Shown: piece by piece, positions 45,755 to 54,832 of the stretch | How the letters are laid out: each line of letters opens with the position of its first letter | Position numbering within the stretch: position 1 is the first letter of the stretch | NCBI GenBank assembly: GCA_019931185.1 | Contig: JAINDK010000009.1 | Span: forward strand, 62,001-126,000 | Length of the DNA stretch: 64,000 nucleotides | Reading direction: 5' to 3' | Source of the DNA: Bryobacter sp. CoA8 C33 | Lineage (GTDB): Bacteria > Acidobacteriota > Terriglobia > Bryobacterales > Bryobacteraceae | The notes under the pieces: model-generated | Databases searched by the model: none | Told to the model about the DNA's origin: nothing | What the model saw: the letters and a program-made list of their open reading frames with translations, nothing else | Position numbers and translations under genes: made by a program

Positions 45755-46112
45755 TCTCCTCACCCTCCTCGGCGTCCAACCCGAATCCCGCGTCTCCCTA
45801 CTCGGGATTCGGGACGCCCACTTCCTCCGCGCCATTCTCCCCAATCTCCTCAACCCCTCCCAGCACCGCGCTGCCTTTCACTCCGACCTCATCTTCCTCG
45901 GTGTCGATTCCCCCCAACAGCTCAAGCGCCTCTCCCCCCTCAGGAAATATCTCAAACCCCACGGCGCTTTCTGGATCGTTTACCCAAACGATCAGCCCCT
46001 CATCCCCCTTACCCTCATCCTCGCTGCCCTCGACAGCGCGGGCCTCACCGCCTCTGATTCCATTCCTTTCTCCTCCACCCACACCGCCCTGCACGCCACC
46101 CTCCCCGCCTAA
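45747..46112 (+). CDS. DUF3052-like small protein (121 aa)
   Basis: The frame starts at TTG 45747, inside the last codons of the isomerase, and reads MSDLLTLLGVQPESRVSLLG. It continues through SDLIFLGVDSPQQLKRLSPL and HGAFWIVYPNDQPLIP, ending AALDSAGLTASDSIPFS. The pattern of a short alpha/beta fold with a central large-Trp-Val-Tyr strand resembles DUF3052 proteins, whose role is unknown. No ATG is available before residue 30, so the TTG start rests on the eight-base overlap and conserved N-terminus. It is probably translated with the two sugar genes upstream. Confidence 0.62.
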   Translation: MSDLLTLLGVQPESRVSLLGIRDAHFLRAILPNLLNPSQHRAAFHSDLIFLGVDSPQQLKRLSPLRKYLKPHGAFWIVYPNDQPLIPLTLILAALDSAGLTASDSIPFSSTHTALHATLPA

Positions 46113-46130
46113 CCGCCCTCGCCTCTCCCC

Positions 46131-46160
46131 CTCGCACCTCCTCGCACCTCCTCGCCCCTC
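46131..46160 (+). repeat. Three tandem decamers CTCGCACCTC
   Basis: Two exact copies (46131-46140, 46141-46150) and one with a single change (46151-46160, CTCGCCCCTC) stand in the gap after the DUF3052-like gene. They may reflect slippage in a C/T-rich spacer. Confidence 0.7.
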
Positions 46161-46209
46161 TCCCGCATCCAACCAATAAGCGATAATGAGAGATAGTCTT
46201 GGTAAGCAA

Positions 46210-47214
46210 ATGAATTGGAAGTTCTTCTGGCGCCTCAACGCCCACATTCAGCTCGCCCCCGTGCTCGAGTCCGGTGAGGAAACCCTCATCGGTGGTCAGG
46301 CCGTCATGGAAGGCGTCATGATGCGCGCTCCCCATTCCTATTGCGTCTCCGTGCGCAAGTCCAATGGCGAAATCGTCAGCGAAACCGCCCCGCTCGCCAA
46401 GGTCAGTGAAAAATACCCCTTCTTCCGGTTCCCCGTCCTCCGCGGTCTCGGCACCCTCGGCCAAGCCATGAGCCTCGGCATGAAGGCCCTCAAATTCTCC
46501 GCCGACGTGCAACTTGCCGACGAAGCCGAAAAGAAGGGCGCCACTGCCGAAGCCGGCAAAAAGGGCCCCACCGAGATGCCCGCCTGGGCCATGGCCGGCC
46601 AGCTCGCCTTCAGCCTCATCTTCTTCATCGTTCTCTATAAGTTCGTTCCCCTCTGGCTCACCGAACAGCTCAAGTCCAACTACCCCATCCTCGAAGGCCG
46701 CATCCTCTTTAACCTCGTCGACGGCATCATTCGCATCGCTATCTTCCTCGCCTTCCTCTACGCCATCTCCCGCGCTGAGGATATCCGCCGCGTCTTCCAA
46801 TACCACGGCGCCGAACATAAGGTCGTCTTCAACTACGAGTCCGGTAAGCCCGTCACCGTGGCCAATGCCCAGAGCTTCGTCACCTTCCACCCCCGCTGCG
46901 GCACCAGCTTCCTCATCGTCGTCATGCTCATTTCGATGGTCCTCTACATGTTCCTGCCCTTTGACACCATGCTCGGCAAATTCCTCGGCCGCATCGCCCT
47001 GCTCCCCGTTGTCGCTGGCCTCTCCTACGAGCTCATCCGCTATGCCGCCAAGCACAAGGGCAGCCTTCTCACCCTTCTCGCGCTCCCCGGCCTCTGGCTC
47101 CAACGCATCACCACCCAGCCCCCCGACGACGGCCAGGCTGAGATCGCCATCCATGCCCTCAACGGCGCCATGGAACTGGAAAAAAAACAAGGTGGCGAAC
47201 TCGTCATCGCCTGA
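46210..47214 (+). CDS. DUF1385 membrane protein
   Basis: A 334-residue membrane protein of the DUF1385 family. The signature ETLIGGQAVMEGVMMRAPHS is near the N-terminus. Four or five helices follow, along with the conserved RRVFQYHGAEHKVVFNYE block and FVTFHPRCGTSF. The family is widely found directly before prfA, as here (nine bases), and its function is unknown, though metal-like His/Cys residues are conserved. An in-frame ATG at 46186 lies within a GATAAT hexamer that looks like a -10 box, so I prefer ATG 46210. GGTAAG provides a weak ribosome site. Confidence 0.88.
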   Translation: MNWKFFWRLNAHIQLAPVLESGEETLIGGQAVMEGVMMRAPHSYCVSVRKSNGEIVSETAPLAKVSEKYPFFRFPVLRGLGTLGQAMSLGMKALKFSADVQLADEAEKKGATAEAGKKGPTEMPAWAMAGQLAFSLIFFIVLYKFVPLWLTEQLKSNYPILEGRILFNLVDGIIRIAIFLAFLYAISRAEDIRRVFQYHGAEHKVVFNYESGKPVTVANAQSFVTFHPRCGTSFLIVVMLISMVLYMFLPFDTMLGKFLGRIALLPVVAGLSYELIRYAAKHKGSLLTLLALPGLWLQRITTQPPDDGQAEIAIHALNGAMELEKKQGGELVIA

Positions 47215-47223
47215 TCCAATCCA

Positions 47224-48300
47224 ATGTCCCGCATCCCTACCGACAAGCTCAACGATATCGAACAGCGCTTTGAACAGCTCAACGCTGACATGGCCAACCC
47301 CGAGGTGATCGCCGACCCCGATCGCTACCGCAAAACCGCCAAGTCCGTCGTCGACCTCGAGGATGTCGTTACCACTTTCCGCCGCTGGAAGGATCTCACC
47401 TCCCGCTACGAGCAGGCCAAGCCCATGCTCGCCGACCCTGACCCCGACATGGCCGAAATGGCCCGCGCCGAACTCGCCGAAGTCGAGCCCCTCATTCCTC
47501 AGGTCGAGGAGCAACTCCAGGTCCTCCTCATTCCCCAGGACCCCAACGATTCCAAGGACGTCGTCCTAGAAATTCATGCCGGCGCCGGCGGCGACGAAGC
47601 CAGCCTCTTCGCCGCGGAAATGTTCCGCATGTACACCCGCTACGCCGAACTCGTCGGCTGGAAGGTCGAACTCCTCGACGTCTCCGAATCCGGCGCCGGC
47701 GGCTACAAGAGCGTCTCGGCCATCATCTCCGGCAAAAAGGTCTACTCCATCATGAAGTACGAAGGCGGTGTCCATCGCGTCCAACGCGTCCCCGCCACCG
47801 AAGCCCAGGGCCGCATCCATACCTCCACCGTCTCCGTTGCCGTCCTGCCCGAAGCGGACGAAGTCGAAGTCCACATCGAAAATAAAGACCTCCGCATCGA
47901 TACTTTCTGCTCCTCCGGCCCCGGCGGTCAGTCCGTCAATACCACCTATTCCGCCGTTCGCATCACTCACATCCCCACCGGCGTCGTCGTCTCCATGCAG
48001 GACGAAAAGTCCCAGATCAAAAATCGCGAAAAGGCCATGCGCGTTCTCCGCTCCCGCCTCTACGAACTCGAGATGGAAAAACAAAACGCCGCCCTTTCCT
48101 CCGAGCGCAAGTCCATGGTCGGCTCCGGTGACCGCTCCGAGAAAATCCGCACCTACAACTTCAAGGAAAACCGCGTCACCGACCACCGCATCGGCCTCAC
48201 CATCCACCAGCTCGACCAGGTCATGGAAGGCAAGCTCGATCCCTTTATCAGCGCCCTCACGGCTCACTACAACGCCGAGAAGCTCAAGAGTGTCGCCTGA
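47224..48300 (+). CDS. prfA: Peptide chain release factor 1
   Basis: A 358-residue translation factor ending synthesis at UAA and UAG. A helical N-terminal domain is followed by the codon-recognition domain, with [20 protein letters not shown] leading into the catalytic GGQ at about 234-236 ([14 protein letters not shown]). The stop-codon recognition PxT region is expected near [33 protein letters not shown] lies near the C-terminus. It is preceded by DUF1385 and overlapped by prmC, whose product methylates the GGQ glutamine, the classical pairing. Confidence 0.97.
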   Translation: MSRIPTDKLNDIEQRFEQLNADMANPEVIADPDRYRKTAKSVVDLEDVVTTFRRWKDLTSRYEQAKPMLADPDPDMAEMARAELAEVEPLIPQVEEQLQVLLIPQDPNDSKDVVLEIHAGAGGDEASLFAAEMFRMYTRYAELVGWKVELLDVSESGAGGYKSVSAIISGKKVYSIMKYEGGVHRVQRVPATEAQGRIHTSTVSVAVLPEADEVEVHIENKDLRIDTFCSSGPGGQSVNTTYSAVRITHIPTGVVVSMQDEKSQIKNREKAMRVLRSRLYELEMEKQNAALSSERKSMVGSGDRSEKIRTYNFKENRVTDHRIGLTIHQLDQVMEGKLDPFISALTAHYNAEKLKSVA

Positions 48301-49117
48301 TCTCACCATCGGCCAAGCCCTCAGGCAGGGCATCAAAATCCTCACCGAAGCCCGCATCGAGCCCCCCCGCCTCACCGCCGAACTCCTTCTCATGCACGCG
48401 CTCCAAAAAGAGCGCGTTTTCCTTTTCAGCCACTCCAACGACACCCTCTCCGAACTCGCCTGGATCCACTATGGCCGCTACCTCCACGAGCGCATCGCCG
48501 GCAAACCCGTCCAGTACATCACCGGCCGCCAGGAATTCTTTACCCGCGATTTCAAGGTAGCCCCCGGCGTCCTCATCCCCCGGCCCGAAACCGAACATCT
48601 CATCGAGCTCATCCTCGCCCTCCCCCAACCCCTCGGCTCCATCGCCGATGCCGGCGCCGGCTCCGGCGCCATCTGTGTCACCCTCGCCGCCGAACTCCGC
48701 CGCCCCGTCATCGCCATCGATCTCAGTGCCCAGGCCCTCGCCATCGCCCGCCAAAACGCCGCCTCCCACAAAGCCCCCGTCCACTTCCTTCAGTCTCATT
48801 GGCTCTCCGCCCTCCGCCCCGCCTCCCTCGACCTGCTCGTCTCCAATCCCCCCTACATCGCCCTCACCAGCCAGCCCATCCTCCAGCGCGAGGTCCGCGA
48901 CCACGAGCCCGCTCTCGCCCTCTTTGCCGGCCCCGATGGCCTCGATGCCTATCGCATCCTTGCCTCCCAGGCCCGCGACGTCCTCAAGCCCGGCGCCCGC
49001 ATCGTTCTCGAAATCGGCTCTCTGGCCGCCCGCGACCTCTTCGCCGATTGGCTCTCCCTCGAGATCCGCAACGACCTCGCCGGCCGCCCCTGTCTCCTCA
49101 CCGCTTTGCGCCCATAA
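48290..49117 (+). CDS. prmC: Release factor glutamine methyltransferase
   Basis: A 275-residue SAM-dependent enzyme that N5-methylates the Gln of the release-factor GGQ motif. The helical N-terminal recognition domain includes [20 protein letters not shown]. The SAM motif is [16 protein letters not shown], and VSNPPYIA is the NPPY active site. [11 protein letters not shown] and IVLEIG complete the family blocks. GTG 48290 begins 11 bases inside the prfA end. The frame remains open far upstream but only antisense-like through prfA, so the GTG is chosen by overlap and family N-terminus. Confidence 0.94.
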   Translation: MSPDLTIGQALRQGIKILTEARIEPPRLTAELLLMHALQKERVFLFSHSNDTLSELAWIHYGRYLHERIAGKPVQYITGRQEFFTRDFKVAPGVLIPRPETEHLIELILALPQPLGSIADAGAGSGAICVTLAAELRRPVIAIDLSAQALAIARQNAASHKAPVHFLQSHWLSALRPASLDLLVSNPPYIALTSQPILQREVRDHEPALALFAGPDGLDAYRILASQARDVLKPGARIVLEIGSLAARDLFADWLSLEIRNDLAGRPCLLTALRP

Positions 49118-49294
49118 CCCGCCGCGGCGAGTGAATCGTCAGCACCACAAACAACAGTTGCATCCGCAACGATCCACGTACGATCCACCATTCCAACTCC
49201 ATGCCCTTGCCCGTCTGCCCGATATCCACCCGCACCAGCGTCTTGGCCCCCCCACCAGCACTCCCGCCAGTCCCAGTACAAAATTCAAGTTCAA
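49098..49294 (-). pseudogene. Possible frameshifted small membrane protein
   Basis: Between prmC and dinB the minus strand reads MNLNFVLGLAGVLV in one frame. After a run of seven G (complement of 49247-49253) it reads AKTLVRVDIGQTGKGMELEW and on to [13 protein letters not shown]-stop in another. Adding one G to the run would join them into about 65 residues with one membrane helix. The proposed start is TTG with AGGAAG 12 bases upstream. This is suggestive only: no family is recognised and the stretch may be non-coding. Confidence 0.3.
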
Positions 49295-49362
49295 CTGCGT
49301 TGCAATCTTCCTGTCCGGCTCAGCTTCCCTTTATCGCAAAATCAAGAGATAGGCCGCCGGCT

Positions 49363-50592
49363 TTGAAAACGATCTTCCATCTCGACATGGACGCCTTCTT
49401 CGTCTCCGTCGAAGAGCTCCTCGACCCCTCCCTCAAAGGCAAGCCCGTCATCGTCGGCGGCCAGGGCCATGAGCGCGGCGTCGTCTCCGCCGCCAGCTAC
49501 GAGGCCCGCAAGTTCGGCATCCACTCCGCCATGCCGCTCCGCACCGCCAGCCAGCTCTGCCCCCATGCCATCTTCCTCGACGGCCACATGCACCTCTATC
49601 GCGAATACTCAGACAAGGTCGAAGCCGTCCTCCGCGATTTCTCCCCCCTCGTCGACATGGCCTCCATCGACGAAGCCTACCTCGACATGACCGGCTCCGA
49701 GCGCCTCTTCGGCCCCCCGCTCGCCGCCGCCCACAAACTCCACCAAGCCATCTCCCGCTCCACCGGCCTCGATTGCTCCATCGGCATTTCCCGCTCCCGC
49801 CTCGTCTCCAAAATCGCCTCCGACCAGGCCAAGCGCAACGGCATCCTCTGGGTCCTGCCCGGCACCGAAGCCAACTGGCTCGCCCCTCTCCTGGTCAAAC
49901 GCATCCCCGGCGTCGGGAAAGTGACCGAAAAGCAACTCGCCGCCATCGGCATCAAACGCATCGGCGACCTCGCCCGCCTCGACGAACGCTTCCTCCTTGA
50001 CCGCTTCGGCAAATGGGGCCTCGCCCTCGCCGGCAAAGCTCGCGGACAGGATGCCGGTGGCTGGTTCGACCAGGAAATCGGCTCCGGCCAAGGCCCCAAA
50101 TCCATCTCCCACGAACACACCTTCCCCGAAGACTCAGCCGACCCCCAACTCCTCGAGTCCACCCTCATCCACCTCTGCGAAAAGGTCATGAAACGCCTTC
50201 GCTCCCACGCCCTCCTCGCCCGCACCGCCCAACTCAAGCTCCGCTTCGATGGCTTTGAGACCATCACTCGCGCCCGCTCCCTTCCCGAACACACCGACAT
50301 CGACCGCGACATCATCACCGCCATCCTCGCCCTCTTCCGTGAAAATTGGCCCCCGCCCCGCAAAGTCCGCCTCCTCGGCGTTCACGTATCCCACTTTTCC
50401 ACCACCATCCCCCAGCCCAACCTCCTCACCACCGCCGAGGACGGCAAATGGCGCTCCGCCCTCCGCGCCGCCGACCGGCTCAAGGATAAATTCGGCGACT
50501 CGGCCCTCCACCTCGGCGGCGCTCTCCCCGGCCGCTACAAAGACCGCGTCCACGAAGCCGCCCCCAAACCCAACAAGCCCCCCTCTTCCTAG
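49363..50592 (+). CDS. dinB: DNA polymerase IV (Y family)
   Basis: A 409-residue translesion polymerase. FHLDMDAFFVSVEELLDP holds the first catalytic Asp, and VSAASYEARKFGIHSAMPL is the fingers region. MASIDEAYLDMTG provides the Asp-Glu pair, and CSIGISRSRLVSKIASDQAK the palm/thumb junction. The little-finger domain follows SHEHTFPED. TTG 49363 is the likely start because the catalytic strand begins within five residues. The upstream frame has no ATG with family similarity. A C-terminal beta-clamp motif is not obvious. It meets fabD tail-to-tail with a four-base overlap. No SOS box was recognised. Confidence 0.94.
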   Translation: MKTIFHLDMDAFFVSVEELLDPSLKGKPVIVGGQGHERGVVSAASYEARKFGIHSAMPLRTASQLCPHAIFLDGHMHLYREYSDKVEAVLRDFSPLVDMASIDEAYLDMTGSERLFGPPLAAAHKLHQAISRSTGLDCSIGISRSRLVSKIASDQAKRNGILWVLPGTEANWLAPLLVKRIPGVGKVTEKQLAAIGIKRIGDLARLDERFLLDRFGKWGLALAGKARGQDAGGWFDQEIGSGQGPKSISHEHTFPEDSADPQLLESTLIHLCEKVMKRLRSHALLARTAQLKLRFDGFETITRARSLPEHTDIDRDIITAILALFRENWPPPRKVRLLGVHVSHFSTTIPQPNLLTTAEDGKWRSALRAADRLKDKFGDSALHLGGALPGRYKDRVHEAAPKPNKPPSS

Positions 50593-51521
50593 CCCAGCGC
50601 CCCTTCCAACGCCCCCCAATCCCCCGGCGCCCCGTAATTCAGCGTTACCATGCTCCCTTCGATATTGCGTATCAGTCCGCACAACACCTTCCCGGCCCCC
50701 ACCTCGAGCGTATGCGTCACCCCCTCACGCCCCAGCAATCGCACCGTCTCCACCCACCGCACCGGGCTCGGCACCTGTTCATACAATCCCTGCCGCGCCT
50801 CGCTCCCGCTCCCGATCAACCGCGCCTGCCAGTTGTTCACCAGCGGCACGCGCAAATCCCCAAACTCCGTCTCCCGCAAGTCCCCCTCCAGCCTCTCCTG
50901 CGCCGGTCGCATCAGCGCGCAATGAAACGGCGCACTCACCGCCAACGCCACACACCGCTTCGCCCCGGCTGCCTTGGCTAGCTCCATTGCCCGCTCCACC
51001 GCTCCCTTGTGCCCCGCGATCACGATCTGGTCTGGCGAGTTCAGATTCGCCGCTGACACCACTTCCCCCTGTGCCGCTTCCGCCAGCACCTCGTCCAGCT
51101 TTTCAAACGGCATCTTCAGAATCGCCGCCATCGCCCCCACACCCGCCGGCACCGCCGCCTGCATATACTGGCCTCGCTTGCGCACCAGCCGTAGCGCATC
51201 GGCAAACTCCAAGCTCCCCGCCGCCACCAACGCCGAATATTCTCCCAAACTGTGCCCGGCCAACAGCGCCGGCTCCGGCGCCCCCAGACTCCGCAGCACC
51301 CGCAGTGCCGCCACGCTCGTCGCCACCAGCGCCGGTTGCGTGTTTTCTGTTAACTTTAACTCTTCCTCCGGGCCTTCAAAACAAAGCTTCGATAGTCCAA
51401 AGCCCAGCGCCTCGTCTGCCTCGGCGAACGCGTCCTTCGCCTCCCGGTATTGTTCCGCCAGCTCCTTGCCCATGCCGGCAAACTGTGACCCCTGCCCGGG
51501 AAATACGTATGCAAATTTCAT
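50589..51521 (-). CDS. fabD: Malonyl-CoA:ACP transacylase
   Basis: A 310-residue fatty acid synthesis enzyme loading malonyl onto acyl carrier protein. YVFPGQGSQFAGMGKEL opens the fold. TQPALVATSVAAL and LLAGHSLGEYSALVAAG hold the catalytic Ser91. The Arg region is LVRKRGQYMQ, and VSAPFHCALM contains the His of the dyad (about 199). Normal length. The other fab genes are not adjacent, which is unusual as fabD commonly lies with fabH, fabG and acpP. It is divergent from the RND pump gene. Confidence 0.95.
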   Translation of the reverse strand: MKFAYVFPGQGSQFAGMGKELAEQYREAKDAFAEADEALGFGLSKLCFEGPEEELKLTENTQPALVATSVAALRVLRSLGAPEPALLAGHSLGEYSALVAAGSLEFADALRLVRKRGQYMQAAVPAGVGAMAAILKMPFEKLDEVLAEAAQGEVVSAANLNSPDQIVIAGHKGAVERAMELAKAAGAKRCVALAVSAPFHCALMRPAQERLEGDLRETEFGDLRVPLVNNWQARLIGSGSEARQGLYEQVPSPVRWVETVRLLGREGVTHTLEVGAGKVLCGLIRNIEGSMVTLNYGAPGDWGALEGALG

Positions 51522-51549
51522 GAAAAGTAACTTCTGCTCTCGCTACAAT
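51520..51549 (+). promoter_or_regulatory. Probable promoter for the RND permease
   Basis: ATGAAA (51520-51525), an 18-base spacer and TACAAT (51544-51549) resemble -35 and -10 boxes. AAGGAG (51564-51569) stands nine bases before the TTG start. The -35 box overlaps the start codon of fabD on the other strand. Confidence 0.45.
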
Positions 51550-51578
51550 CATCTTAATCTTCGAAGGAGCTTTCCCTC

Positions 51579-54500
51579 TTGCGCCTAAGCGAAATTTGCG
51601 TACAACGCCCGGTCTTTGCCCTCATGCTCATCATGTTCCTCGTCGTCATGGGCATCTTCAGCTTCCTCGATCTCGGCGTCGACCTCTTCCCCAAGTCTGA
51701 TGTCCCCACCGTCAACGTCCGCATTAACCTCCCCGGCGCCAGTCCCGAGGAAATGGTCAGCCAGGTCGTCCTCCCCATGGAGGAAGCCATCGCCTCCGTC
51801 GCCGGTATCGACGAAATGGTCGCTCGCGTCACCGAAGGCTCCGCCAACCTCCAGATCAACTTCGTCCTCGACCGCGACATCGCCGAAGCCGTCAATGATG
51901 TCCGCGAAAAAGTTTCCGCCGCCCAACGCAAGCTCCCTCCCAATACCCTCCCTCCCACGGTCACCAAGAGCGATCTCGATGCCGACTCCATCATGCGCGT
52001 CGCCCTCTCCGGCACCCGCCCCGTCCGCGACCTTACTGAAATCGCCGACAAAACCGTCCGCCGCGCCCTCGAAACCGTCGACGGCGTCGGCATCGTCGAC
52101 GTCCAAGGCGGCCGCAACCGCCAGGTCAATGTCTACCTCGACATCGACAAAATGAATGCCTACAATCTCAGCGCCCAGCAGATCCAGGGCGCCGTGATGA
52201 GCGAAAACGTCGAAGCCCCCGGCGGCCGCATCGTCAAAGGACCCTCCGAACTCGGCGTCCGTACCCTCGGCCGCGTTGAATCCATCAAGGATTTCGACCG
52301 CATCATCATCAAAAACGTCAATGGCGCCCCCGTCCGCATCCAGGACGTCGGCCACGTCGAGGACGGCATGAGTGAGCGCCGCAGCTTCGCCTACTTCAAG
52401 AACACCCCCGCCGTTCTCATCGAAATCCGCCGCCAGACCGGTGTCAACACCGTCAAGGTCGTCGACGCCCTCCAAGTCAAACTCCGTGACCTCGAACGCC
52501 AACTCCCCCCCGGCGTCAAACTCAACATCATTTCCGAGCAGGCCACCTACATCCGCGCCTCCGTCGCCGCCCTCGAGGAACACCTCGTCCTCGGCAGCCT
52601 CCTCGCCTCCCTCATCATCTGGGTATTCATCCGCGATTGGCGCACCGTTTTCATCAGCTCCATCGCCATTCCTACCTCCATCATCACCACCTTCACCGCC
52701 CTCAAACTCCTCGACTTCACCCTCAACTCGATGACTCTCCTCGGCCTCACCCTCGCCGTCGGCATCGTTATCGACGACGCCATCATCGTCATTGAAAACA
52801 TCTACCGCGTTCTCAGCGAGACCGACATGGAACCCGAGGAAGCCACCCTCTACGCCACCAAGGAAATCGCCCTCGCCGTCATCGCCACTACTCTCTCCCT
52901 CGTCATCGTCTTCATCCCCATCGCCTTCATCAGCGGCTACGCCAAACGCTACCTCAATCAGTTCGGCTGGACCATGGCCGTCTCCATCCTCGTGTCCATG
53001 CTCGTCGCCTTCACCCTCACCCCCGCCCTCGCCGCCCGCATGCTCAAGCGGCCCAAGCGCGACGCCTCCGGCAAAGCCGCCGCGCACGGCCACCAGCGCG
53101 GCTGGATGGAAGGCATCTACGAGAAAACCCTCGTCTGGTCCCTCAACCACCGCCTCGTCATCGTCGCCATCTCCCTCGTCACCCTCGGCTCCACCTATTA
53201 CCTCTACGCCAACATCGGCAAGGACTGGATGCCTCAGGAAGACCAGAACGAACTCGGCGTCTTCATCGAAACCGCCGAAGGCACCTCCCTCGAAGGTACC
53301 GAACGCATCGCCCTCGCCCTGTCGAAGAAATTTGAAAAAATCGACGGCGTCACCGCTGTCGTCCCCTCCACCGCCGGCTTCCTCCAGCGCGTCACCATGG
53401 CCTACCTCTACGTCTTCCTCAAGCCCCAGGACCAGCGCGCCTCCATCACCGAGATGGGCCAGAAGGTCCGGGACGCCTCCCGCGAATTCGCCTTCGCTCG
53501 CCCCCGCGTCACCTTCCCCAACATCCTCGGCGGCCGCGATACCTTCGCCCCCATCCGCCTCCAACTCCTCGGCCCCGACATCAACAAGCTCGTCGGCTTC
53601 GCCAAAAGCCTCAACTCCGAACTCGCCAAGGAACCCTCCATCGTCGACATCAAGGTCAACCTCAACCTCAATAACCCCGAGCTTCAGGTCAATATCGACC
53701 GCGGCCTCGCCTCCGATCTCGGCGTCCGCGTCAGCGATGTCGCCAACTCCGTCCGCCTCCTCATGTCCGGTGAAGACCAGATCTCCACCTTCAAGGAAGA
53801 CTCTGAACAATACCCCGTCATGATGCGCCTCCTCCCCGGCCAGCGCGATGACAAGAACGTCCTCAGCCGCCTGCTCGTACCCAGCGCCAAGGGCCTCATC
53901 CGCCTCGACTCCATCGCCTCCCTCGAGCAGGGCCTCGGCCCCAGCCGCATTGACCGCTTCAACCGCCAGTTCAGCGTCGGTGTCTACGGCAACGTCGCCC
54001 TCGGCTCTTCCCTCGGCGTCGCCGCCAAGGCCGCCAACGATGCCATCGACCGCGTCAGCCTTCCCCCCGGCTACCGCGTCGCCTTCGCCGGTCAGGTCAA
54101 GGTCCTCGAGGAGACCACCCAAAACATGCTCCTCGCCATCGGCCTCGCCTCCATCTTCATGTACATGGTTCTCGCCGCTCAGTTCGAAAGCCTCATCCAC
54201 CCCCTCATCATCCTCACCACCCTCCCGCTCTCCATCCCCTTCGCTCTCATCTCCCTCATGGGCACCGGCCGCACCATGAACCTCTTCAGCGCCCTCGGCG
54301 TCCTCCTCCTTCTCGGCATCGTCAAGAAGAACGGTATTCTCCAAATCGATTACATGAATCGCCTCCGCGAAATGGGCAAGCCCCTCCAGCAGGCCATCCT
54401 CGAGGCCAACTCCGTCCGTCTCCGCCCCATCCTCATGACAACCCTCTCCATCGTCGCCGGCCTCATCCCCACCGCCGTCGGCCACGGCGCCGGCGCCGGC

Positions 54501-54662
54501 CAGCGCTCCGCCATCGCCATCACCATCATCGGCGGCCAGATGCTCTGCCTCCTGCTGACCCTTCTCGTCGTCCCCGTCGGCTACGCCTTCGTCGAAGACA
54601 TGAAAGCCTGGTTCGCCCGCCGCGGCAGTGCTGCTAAAATCGAAGCTTGGCAGACAAACTAA
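51579..54662 (+). CDS. RND efflux transporter permease (HAE1/AcrB-like)
   Basis: A 1027-residue proton-driven inner-membrane pump subunit, probably exporting hydrophobic drugs or lipids. RLSEICVQRPVFALML begins the first helix. Periplasmic porter loops contain VNVRINLPGASPEEM and KSDLDADSIMRVALSG. GIVIDDAIIVIENIYR in helix 4 carries the paired Asp of the proton relay. The second repeat ends with GIVKKNGILQIDYMNR and TALRP-type block SVRLRPILMTTLSIVAG. TTG is the start, with AAGGAG nine bases before it. No membrane-fusion or TolC gene is next to it, so partner subunits are elsewhere. Confidence 0.93.
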   Translation: MRLSEICVQRPVFALMLIMFLVVMGIFSFLDLGVDLFPKSDVPTVNVRINLPGASPEEMVSQVVLPMEEAIASVAGIDEMVARVTEGSANLQINFVLDRDIAEAVNDVREKVSAAQRKLPPNTLPPTVTKSDLDADSIMRVALSGTRPVRDLTEIADKTVRRALETVDGVGIVDVQGGRNRQVNVYLDIDKMNAYNLSAQQIQGAVMSENVEAPGGRIVKGPSELGVRTLGRVESIKDFDRIIIKNVNGAPVRIQDVGHVEDGMSERRSFAYFKNTPAVLIEIRRQTGVNTVKVVDALQVKLRDLERQLPPGVKLNIISEQATYIRASVAALEEHLVLGSLLASLIIWVFIRDWRTVFISSIAIPTSIITTFTALKLLDFTLNSMTLLGLTLAVGIVIDDAIIVIENIYRVLSETDMEPEEATLYATKEIALAVIATTLSLVIVFIPIAFISGYAKRYLNQFGWTMAVSILVSMLVAFTLTPALAARMLKRPKRDASGKAAAHGHQRGWMEGIYEKTLVWSLNHRLVIVAISLVTLGSTYYLYANIGKDWMPQEDQNELGVFIETAEGTSLEGTERIALALSKKFEKIDGVTAVVPSTAGFLQRVTMAYLYVFLKPQDQRASITEMGQKVRDASREFAFARPRVTFPNILGGRDTFAPIRLQLLGPDINKLVGFAKSLNSELAKEPSIVDIKVNLNLNNPELQVNIDRGLASDLGVRVSDVANSVRLLMSGEDQISTFKEDSEQYPVMMRLLPGQRDDKNVLSRLLVPSAKGLIRLDSIASLEQGLGPSRIDRFNRQFSVGVYGNVALGSSLGVAAKAANDAIDRVSLPPGYRVAFAGQVKVLEETTQNMLLAIGLASIFMYMVLAAQFESLIHPLIILTTLPLSIPFALISLMGTGRTMNLFSALGVLLLLGIVKKNGILQIDYMNRLREMGKPLQQAILEANSVRLRPILMTTLSIVAGLIPTAVGHGAGAGQRSAIAITIIGGQMLCLLLTLLVVPVGYAFVEDMKAWFARRGSAAKIEAWQTN

Positions 54663-54832
54663 GTAAGAAGAAACAGCCCCAGACTGACGAAGAACCACCC
54701 GTTACCCTCAAATGCACGGTCTGCGGCTCCACCGTGGCTCCTAATTCCCAGGAGGGACTCTGCTGGGTTTGCCGCCGCTTGAAAATATCCGCTTGGGCCG
54801 ATAACGATAACCAGGCCCCCGTTCAGGAATAG
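54647..54832 (+). CDS. Small zinc-ribbon-like protein (61 aa)
   Basis: It starts at TTG 54647, 16 bases inside the pump gene, and reads MADKLSKKKQPQTDEE. LKCTVCGSTVAPNSQEGLCW and then VCRR follow, two CxxC knuckles suited to one zinc ion, and then a short tail. It probably binds zinc and perhaps nucleic acid or protein. It is directly followed by thiE (stop TAG abuts GTG), so translation appears coupled. No named family recognised. Confidence 0.7.
   Translation: MADKLSKKKQPQTDEEPPVTLKCTVCGSTVAPNSQEGLCWVCRRLKISAWADNDNQAPVQE

Noticed and set aside
46186-46209. ATG 46186 as the start of the DUF1385 gene
   Set aside because: It lies within a GATAAT hexamer that looks like a promoter element and has no Shine-Dalgarno; ATG 46210 is preferred.
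51585-54698. A 1037-codon antisense ORF covering the whole RND permease gene
   Set aside because: Its product is a low-complexity Asp/Gly/Glu-rich string, while the plus frame has all RND motifs. C-rich codon use removes stops from the opposite strand.
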